DNA from: Blastococcus sp. CT_GayMR20
Lineage (GTDB): Bacteria > Actinomycetota > Actinomycetes > Mycobacteriales > Geodermatophilaceae
Assembly (NCBI RefSeq): GCF_004570345.1
Contig: NZ_SPQM01000013.1
Location: forward strand, 1 to 64,000
Length of the DNA stretch: 64,000 bases
Reading direction: 5' to 3'
This document shows positions 58,917 through 64,000 of the stretch, one piece after another. Below the pieces are notes generated by a model. The model saw only the letters and a list, made by a program, of their open reading frames with translations. It was not told the origin of the DNA and did not search any database. Both the position numbers and the translations under genes were made by a program. The stretch's first letter is position 1. Each line of letters opens with the position of its first letter.

Positions 58917-59420
58917 TCAGCGGACCCAGCCGGAGTACTGCTGACCGGACCACCGGCTGCGCCGTCGGTCCGAGGGGCCCTCGCCGGGGGTCAGGGCGCG
59001 GGTGACGGCGCGGACCAGCCAGGTGTTCACTGAGAAGCCCTCGCGCCCGGCGGCGTCCTCGATGCGGGACTTGAGCTGCTCGGGCAGGCGGAGGGTGATC
59101 CGCGACGTGGCCCCCTCGTCCCCGTCGGGCGCGGGAGGCGGTTCCTCCGTGACGGGTCGGTCGGCGAACTCGTCCGGCGGCGGGAGGCTGACGACGAAGC
59201 TGATGTCCCCGCCCCGCAACCGGACGTCGACGGCGCCGGGGGCCAGCTGGGTCGTCAGTTCCTCGGCGGCGGTCGACAGCGCGCTCAGCAGAGCCAGTCG
59301 GAGCGAGGCCTCGAGCGGTGCGGTGAGCCGCTCGGCGAGTGCGCGCGCCTCGTCGCCACCGACCTCGGCGGCCGCGACCAGCTCCCGGCGGAGCTGATCG
59401 ACGTAGGGGGAGAGGTCCAT
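58917..59420 (-). CDS. Ribbon-helix-helix (HicB/Arc-type) DNA-binding regulator
   Basis: 167 residues. The C-terminal SRITLRLPEQLKSRIEDAAGREGFSVNTWLVRAVTRAL is a clear RHH fold; the N-terminal ~100 residues are helical and likely oligomerise. Often labelled HicB-like antitoxin, but no HicA toxin is adjacent and the size is larger. It heads the DUF4097-ABC operon and faces three TGACRTCA boxes just upstream, so autoregulation is the simplest role. ATG with no clear ribosome site. Confidence 0.88.
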   Translation of the reverse strand: MDLSPYVDQLRRELVAAAEVGGDEARALAERLTAPLEASLRLALLSALSTAAEELTTQLAPGAVDVRLRGGDISFVVSLPPPDEFADRPVTEEPPPAPDGDEGATSRITLRLPEQLKSRIEDAAGREGFSVNTWLVRAVTRALTPGEGPSDRRRSRWSGQQYSGWVR

Positions 59421-59430
59421 GGCGACACTG

Positions 59431-59470
59431 TGACATCACTATGACGTCATTTGCAAGCCATATGACGTCA
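59431..59470. promoter_or_regulatory. Three-box operator array (TGACRTCA)
   Basis: TGACATCA (59431-59438), TGACGTCA (59442-59449) and TGACGTCA (59463-59470) have centres 11 and 21 bp apart, one and two helical turns. They lie 11-50 bp upstream of the RHH gene and 69 bp from the divergent ATPase gene. Two are perfect palindromes. Confidence 0.75.
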
Positions 59471-59538
59471 CGACGGTGCCCGGTGCGTCGACACGATCGG
59501 TTGGATGAGACCTCGTACGGCTGCCGGGAGCGGCCGCC

Positions 59539-62500
59539 GTGGCGCAGAGTCGGACGGAACGGAGCAGGCCAGGAACGAGCGGGGGACGGCGCGTGCGGGT
59601 GCAGCTGAGCGTCGCGCTGCCCGACGACGGCCTGCTCGACGTGGGGATCGACGTCGACGACGACGTCCCGGTGGCCGCGGTCGCCGCTGCTCTCGGGCAG
59701 ACGGCCGGCGTGCCCGTCGAGGGCCTCTTCCTCGCCGGCGAGCGGCTCCCGGACGACTTGCCGGTCGGTGAGAGCGCCCTGGTCGACGGCAGCGTCGTCG
59801 CGTTGTCGGAGGCCGCCGCGGGGGAGGAGTGCCGGCGGGGACCAGGCCGGGGCTGGCAGCTGCACGTGGTCAGCGGTCCGGGCAGCGGGCTGGTCGCCGA
59901 GCTGCCGGTGGGCACGCACGAGCTGGGTCGCAGCAGCACCGTCGGGTTCTCCGACCGGTCGATGTCCCGCCGGCACGCGGTCCTCCGGGTCACCGCCGAC
60001 GGCGCGGCCCTCGCCGACCTGGGGTCCTCGAACGGCACGACCTTCGAGGGCGTCGAGGTGGGCGACGAGCCGGTGCCCGTTCAGCCGGGGCAGGTGGTCC
60101 GCCTGGGCGACACCGCGCTGGTGCTGCGCCCGGCGCCGGCCTCGGACGCGGCGATCGAGCCGGCCGGCCCGGGCACGCGGGCGTTCGTCCGCGCACCCCG
60201 GCTGCTGCCGTCGGACCGGCCGGTGCGCATCCCGCTGCCCGACGAGCCGCACGCCCGGGAGCCCCGCCGGATCCCGATGATCATGGTGCTCGCGCCGTTG
60301 GCCCTCGGCGTGGTGCTGGCGCTGGTGATGCGGTCGCCGCTGTACCTGATGTTCGCGATCGCCAGCCCGCTGATGATGATCGGCAACGCGGTGTCCGACC
60401 GCCGGCAGACCGCGCGGGAGAACCGGCTGGCACGCGAGCGCTACGAGCGCGACCTGGCGACCGCCCAGGAGAGGATCGCGGCCGCCGTGGCCGACGAGAC
60501 CGAGCGGCGGAGGGCGGCCCACCCCGACCCGGCGGCTGCGATGTTCACCGCCGTGCTGCCGGGCAGGCGGCTGTGGGAACGCCGGCGGACCGATCCGGAC
60601 GCGCTCGACCTGCGCCTCGGCACGGCCGACCTGCCCGCCGAGGTGGAGGTGACGAGCCGGCACGGCGTCGCCGACGAGGGGGAGCGGACGGTCCGGGCGG
60701 TACCGGCGGTCGTCCCCCTGCGCGAGGCAGGCGTGCTGGGGCTCTCCGGGCCTGCCGACCAGCTGTCCGGCCTGCTGCGCTGGGTGGTGCTCCAGCTCGC
60801 CGTCCACCATCCGCCGCGCGACCTCGCGCTCACCGTCCTGGCACCCCGGGGACGCGCGGACTGGAACTGGGTCCGCTGGCTGCCGCACGCCCGCCCGGCC
60901 GACGGCGACGGCCCGGTCGCGTTCGTCGGGAACGACGCCGAGACGGTGACCGCCAGGGTCGCCGAGCTGACCGCGCTCGTGCGCGCCCGCCGCGAGGCCG
61001 CCAGGTCGGGAGTCGGGCGGATCGAGCCGGAGTCGTTCCCCGCCCACGTGCTCGTCGTCCACGGGTTCCGCACGCTCCGGGCAACCCCCGGCCTGGCCCA
61101 GGTGCTGCAGGACGGCCCGGCGGTCGGGGTCTACGCCGTCTGCGCCGACGAGGAGGAGCGCTTCCTTCCCGAAGCCTGCACGGCGACGGCCGTCTTCGAC
61201 CCGGACGACGACGCGGTGGTCGACGTCCGCCGCAGCGGACACGACCCGGTGCGTGGCGTGCTGGCGGAGCCGGTGTCGGCGGAGCTGGCCGGGACCGCGG
61301 CCCGGGCCCTCGCCCCGCTGCGGGACGTCAGCGTCGAGGACGACGACGCCGTCCTGCCCGACAGCGTCCGGCTGCTGGACCTCCTCGGTCTGGAGCCCCC
61401 CACCGTGGACGCCGTCCGCGCCCGCTGGCAGCTCAGGGGGCGGACGACGCGGATGATCGTCGGGGCCGGCCTGGACGGGCCGCTTGGGCTGGACCTGCGC
61501 ACCGACGGACCCCACGCGCTCGTGGCGGGGACGACCGGCGCCGGGAAGTCCGAACTGCTGCAGACGATGATCGCCTCGCTCGCGGTGACGAACCGGCCCG
61601 ATGCGCTGAACTTCGTGCTGGTCGACTACAAGGGCGGCAGCGCGTTCAAGGACTGCAGCGACCTCCCGCACACGGTCGGCATGGTCACCGACCTCGACAG
61701 CCACCTCGTCGAGCGCGCACTGACCTCGCTGAGCGCCGAGCTGCGCTACCGCGAGCACCGGCTCGCGGCCGCGGGGGTGAAGGACATCGACGACCACCTC
61801 GAGCTGCAGGTCCGCGACCCCGCGCAGCACGCTCCGCTGCCCCGGCTCCTGATCGTGATCGACGAGTTCGCCTCGCTGGCACGCGAGCTCCCGGACTTCG
61901 TGACCGGGCTCGTCGACATCGCCCAGCGGGGGCGCTCCCTGGGCATCCACCTGGTGCTGGCCACGCAGCGGCCGAGCGGCGTCGTCTCCCCGGAGATCCG
62001 CGCCAACACGAACCTGCGGATCTCGCTGCGGGTGACCGACGCGGCCGACAGCAGCGACGTCCTCGACGCCCCGGACGCCGCCCGCATCCCGAAGTCGGCG
62101 CCGGGGCGCGGCCTCGCCCGGCTCGGGCACGGCGGGTTGGTGCCCTTCCAGGCGGGGCGGATCGGCGGCCGCCGGCCGGGACAGGGCGCGATCGCCGCCG
62201 CGGTGCCGTTCGTCGTTGCGCTGGGCTGGCAGCGGCTGGGCCATCCGGCCCCGATCAGGCCGGTGCGAGCCGCCGGGGTCTCCGATGTCGAGGTCACCGA
62301 TCTCTCGGTCCTCGTGTCGGCGGTGCGCGACGCCGCCGTCGCCGACGGCGTGCCCGCCCAGCGCAGTCCCTGGCTTGCGGCGCTGCCCGAGCGGCTGCTG
62401 GCGGCGGACCTCCCCGAGCCGCCGGGCGGACCGATCCGGCTGCCCTTCGGCCTGCAGGACCTCCCGGCACAGCAGGAGCGGCGGGTCGCCGCCTTCGACC

Positions 62501-63957
62501 CCTCGACCGACGGCCACCTGCTGGTCATCGGCTCGCCCACGAGCGGCCGGTCCCAGGTGCTCCGCACGCTGGCCGGCGCGGCCGGGGCGCGGTGCCCGGT
62601 GCGCGACCTGCACCTGTACGGCCTCGACTGCGGGAATGGTGCGCTCCTGCCGCTGCAGGACCTGCCGCACTGCGGAGCGGTCGTGCAGCGGACGCAGACC
62701 GAGCGGGCGGTGCGGCTGCTCGACCGGTTGAAGGCTGAACTGGACCGCCGTCAGCAGGTCCTCGCCGAGGGCGGGTTCACCGATGTCGTCGAGCAGCGCC
62801 GGGAGTCGCCGCCGGAGTGCCGCCTGCCCCGCATCGTCCTGCTGCTCGACCGGTGGGAGGGTTTCACGGCGACCCTCGGGGAGATCGACGGCGGCCGGCT
62901 GACCGACATCCTGATGGCGATCGTCCGGGAGGGCGCCTCGGTCGGTCTGTCGGTGGTGATCACCGGGGACCGGTCGCTGGGCACCTCGCGCCTGGCCTCG
63001 CTCACCGACAACAAGCTGGTCCTGCGGCTGGCCGACCGGGGCGACTATCCCCTCGTGGGCATCAGCGCCCGGCAGGTGCCCGCCTCGGTGCCGCCGGGCC
63101 GCGGTCTCACCGTGGACGGCGCCGTGGAGACGCAGGTCGCGCTGCTCTCGGATGACGACTCGGGGCAGGGACAGGCGGCCGCGATCGCGGAGATCGCGCG
63201 CGCCGCCCAGCTCCGCGAGGCGCAGCTGCCGGGCACCGGTCGCCCGTTCCGGGTCGACGTCCTGCCCGCCCGCGTCTCGTTCGAGCAGGCGTGGGAGATG
63301 CGGCCCGGGCAGTCCGGCCGATCCTTGGCTCTGGTCGGCATCGGCGGCGACGAGCTCGCGGGCGTCGGTCCCGACCTCAGCAGCGGGCCGGGACCGGCGT
63401 TCGTGGTGGCCGGCCCGGGCCGGTCGGGCAAGAGCACGGCGCTGGCCGTGATGGCCGAGTCCCTGCTCCGCCAGGGCGCGGCCGTCGTCCTCGGCGCGCC
63501 CAGGCCCTCACCGCTGCGGAGGTTCGCCGGCCGCCCCGGGGTGCTGGCGGTGCTGGAGGAGGCGTCGGCCCCGGCCCAGCTGTGGCGGGAGCTGCTGGCC
63601 GCCGAGCCCGGCCGGCCGCTCGTCGTCCTGCTCGACGACGGTGACGTGCTGCGCGACGTCCCGGCCGCCGAGGTGTTCCGGGACGTCCTCAGGGGCGGCG
63701 CCGGGCCAGGGCGGGCGCTGGTCCTGGCGGGCAACGCCGAGAGCATCTGCACCGGGCTGTCCGGCTGGCAGGTGGAGGCCAAGAAGTCCCGGCAGGGCCT
63801 GCTCCTCTCCCCGCAGGGCGGGACCGACGGCGATCTCATCGGCGTCCGGATCCCGCGCAGCGCCGTGGGTCAGCCCGTGCAGCCGGGCCGCGGGCTCCTA
63901 CACCTGGGCGACAGCCGGCTGCTCACGGTGGCGGTACCCGAGCTTCCGACCGCGTGA
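59539..63957 (+). CDS. Ubiquitin-like/FHA/FtsK-SpoIIIE ATPase, type VII secretion EccC-like
   Basis: 1472 residues. N-terminal YukD/ubiquitin-like domain (about 20-95); FHA domain (about 125-195: LGRSSTVGFSDRSMSRRHA, LGSSNGTTFEG); two transmembrane helices (about 246-285); then three FtsK/SpoIIIE ATPase domains. The first P-loop is GTTGAGKS (about 664-671) with VLVDYKGGSAF and LIVIDEFASL. The second is degenerate, GSPTSGRS (about 998-1005). The third is GPGRSGKS (about 1292-1299). It is related to EccC motors but has fused sensor domains. GTG at 59539 has GGGAG 8 bases upstream; GTG 59593 is an alternative. No WXG100 gene is inside the window. Confidence 0.9.
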   Translation: MAQSRTERSRPGTSGGRRVRVQLSVALPDDGLLDVGIDVDDDVPVAAVAAALGQTAGVPVEGLFLAGERLPDDLPVGESALVDGSVVALSEAAAGEECRRGPGRGWQLHVVSGPGSGLVAELPVGTHELGRSSTVGFSDRSMSRRHAVLRVTADGAALADLGSSNGTTFEGVEVGDEPVPVQPGQVVRLGDTALVLRPAPASDAAIEPAGPGTRAFVRAPRLLPSDRPVRIPLPDEPHAREPRRIPMIMVLAPLALGVVLALVMRSPLYLMFAIASPLMMIGNAVSDRRQTARENRLARERYERDLATAQERIAAAVADETERRRAAHPDPAAAMFTAVLPGRRLWERRRTDPDALDLRLGTADLPAEVEVTSRHGVADEGERTVRAVPAVVPLREAGVLGLSGPADQLSGLLRWVVLQLAVHHPPRDLALTVLAPRGRADWNWVRWLPHARPADGDGPVAFVGNDAETVTARVAELTALVRARREAARSGVGRIEPESFPAHVLVVHGFRTLRATPGLAQVLQDGPAVGVYAVCADEEERFLPEACTATAVFDPDDDAVVDVRRSGHDPVRGVLAEPVSAELAGTAARALAPLRDVSVEDDDAVLPDSVRLLDLLGLEPPTVDAVRARWQLRGRTTRMIVGAGLDGPLGLDLRTDGPHALVAGTTGAGKSELLQTMIASLAVTNRPDALNFVLVDYKGGSAFKDCSDLPHTVGMVTDLDSHLVERALTSLSAELRYREHRLAAAGVKDIDDHLELQVRDPAQHAPLPRLLIVIDEFASLARELPDFVTGLVDIAQRGRSLGIHLVLATQRPSGVVSPEIRANTNLRISLRVTDAADSSDVLDAPDAARIPKSAPGRGLARLGHGGLVPFQAGRIGGRRPGQGAIAAAVPFVVALGWQRLGHPAPIRPVRAAGVSDVEVTDLSVLVSAVRDAAVADGVPAQRSPWLAALPERLLAADLPEPPGGPIRLPFGLQDLPAQQERRVAAFDPSTDGHLLVIGSPTSGRSQVLRTLAGAAGARCPVRDLHLYGLDCGNGALLPLQDLPHCGAVVQRTQTERAVRLLDRLKAELDRRQQVLAEGGFTDVVEQRRESPPECRLPRIVLLLDRWEGFTATLGEIDGGRLTDILMAIVREGASVGLSVVITGDRSLGTSRLASLTDNKLVLRLADRGDYPLVGISARQVPASVPPGRGLTVDGAVETQVALLSDDDSGQGQAAAIAEIARAAQLREAQLPGTGRPFRVDVLPARVSFEQAWEMRPGQSGRSLALVGIGGDELAGVGPDLSSGPGPAFVVAGPGRSGKSTALAVMAESLLRQGAAVVLGAPRPSPLRRFAGRPGVLAVLEEASAPAQLWRELLAAEPGRPLVVLLDDGDVLRDVPAAEVFRDVLRGGAGPGRALVLAGNAESICTGLSGWQVEAKKSRQGLLLSPQGGTDGDLIGVRIPRSAVGQPVQPGRGLLHLGDSRLLTVAVPELPTA

Positions 63958-63970
63958 CGGCCTGACCCGT

Positions 63971-64000
63971 TCAGTCGTCGACGAGGTGGACGGACCGGGC
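63971..64000 (-). CDS. Possible 3' end of a minus-strand gene (cut by window)
   Basis: The last codons on the minus strand read ARSVHLVDD then TGA. The stop lies 13 bp from the ATPase-gene stop, the usual convergent spacing here. Only ten codons are visible, so this is a weak call. Confidence 0.25.
   Translation of the reverse strand, partial: ARSVHLVDD

Noticed and set aside
58917..59420. HicB antitoxin of a toxin-antitoxin pair
   Set aside because: No HicA-like or other small toxin gene is adjacent, and the protein is longer than HicB; called an RHH regulator instead.
58090..62670. Very long minus-strand open frame (about 1526 codons)
   Set aside because: It is the antisense shadow of the GC-rich ATPase gene joined in frame to the true DUF4097 gene; only 58090-58881 shows a real protein.
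1..64000. tRNA, rRNA, CRISPR, insertion sequence or phage integration site
   Set aside because: No cloverleaf-like sequence, spaced identical repeats, transposase or integrase reading frame was recognised on either strand.

Overview
The window is 64 kb of very GC-rich DNA (roughly three quarters G+C by eye). Genes are packed, GTG starts are common, stop/start overlaps (ATGA, GTGA) are frequent and GC at third codon positions is extreme. With a mycothiol gene (mshB), a succinylase-branch lysine/DAP set, DUF3117, a SigE-RseA-HtrA-TatB block and an actinobacterial GlgA/GlgC pair, this is an actinobacterial chromosome. The mixture (orphan CrtI-type desaturase, ethylmalonyl-CoA-type genes, no mycobacterial PE/PPE genes) fits Geodermatophilaceae-like soil actinobacteria (Blastococcus, Geodermatophilus, Modestobacter); that placement is inference. 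No rRNA, tRNA, insertion sequence, prophage or CRISPR array was seen, and no gap over 300 bp lacks a gene.

Layout. 1-5.0 kb: a peptide ABC importer (permease, fused double ATPase, binding lipoprotein). 5.1-17.8 kb: a core block, mshB, a membrane protein, GNAT, GAF, ferredoxin fdxA, dapC, a degenerate GGDEF protein, a lysozyme-fold membrane protein, an alpha/beta hydrolase, divergent dapD/dapE, a LOG-family protein, a DivIVA-like protein, SRPBCC, TfoX-like and EamA proteins. 17.85-22 kb: a giant secreted protein with ten Fn3 domains and a beta-propeller. 22-29.4 kb: tag, DUF3117, pepA, GNAT, DinB, a methyltransferase, a CrtI-like oxidase and a three-gene membrane operon with a 30-residue mini-protein. 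29.5-34.3 kb: a PAS-GAF-PP2C phosphatase, then 5-oxoprolinase pxpA and pxpBC separated by a GAF-ANTAR gene. 34.3-37.4 kb: a btuFCD-type importer behind a cobalamin riboswitch. 37.4-50.8 kb: glgA/glgC, a 2H ligase-like protein, an O-methyltransferase, sigE-rseA-htrA, tatB, SRPBCC, mrp, azlCD, ogt, DUF1003 and an MgtE-N/CBS protein. 50.8-55.5 kb: PhzF, EamA, a malyl-CoA-lyase-type enzyme and an acyl-CoA dehydrogenase. 55.5-64 kb: an RHH regulator-DUF4097-ABC-2 exporter-DUF4230 run, divergent from a huge ubiquitin-like/FHA/FtsK-SpoIIIE ATPase.

Much of this order (mshB, fdxC-dapC, dapD/dapE, LOG, DivIVA-like, tag, DUF3117, glgA/glgC, O-methyltransferase, sigE-rseA-htrA-tatB, mrp, MgtE-N) follows the Mycobacterium tuberculosis Rv1170-Rv1232c region from memory, with lineage-specific genes inserted between conserved anchors.

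The main non-coding signals are: a ~60-bp hairpin-forming repeat that starts right after a stop codon, three times in the same orientation; at least eleven apparently leaderless promoters, two of which overlap head to head; three CTGA stop/start overlaps where CTG is the best available start; a cobalamin riboswitch with a Shine-Dalgarno-masking hairpin; a well-matched ECF promoter before sigE; a perfect 20-bp palindrome before a small unknown gene; a 15-bp motif shared by the lyase and acyl-CoA dehydrogenase promoters; and three TGACRTCA boxes on one helical face in front of the RHH gene.
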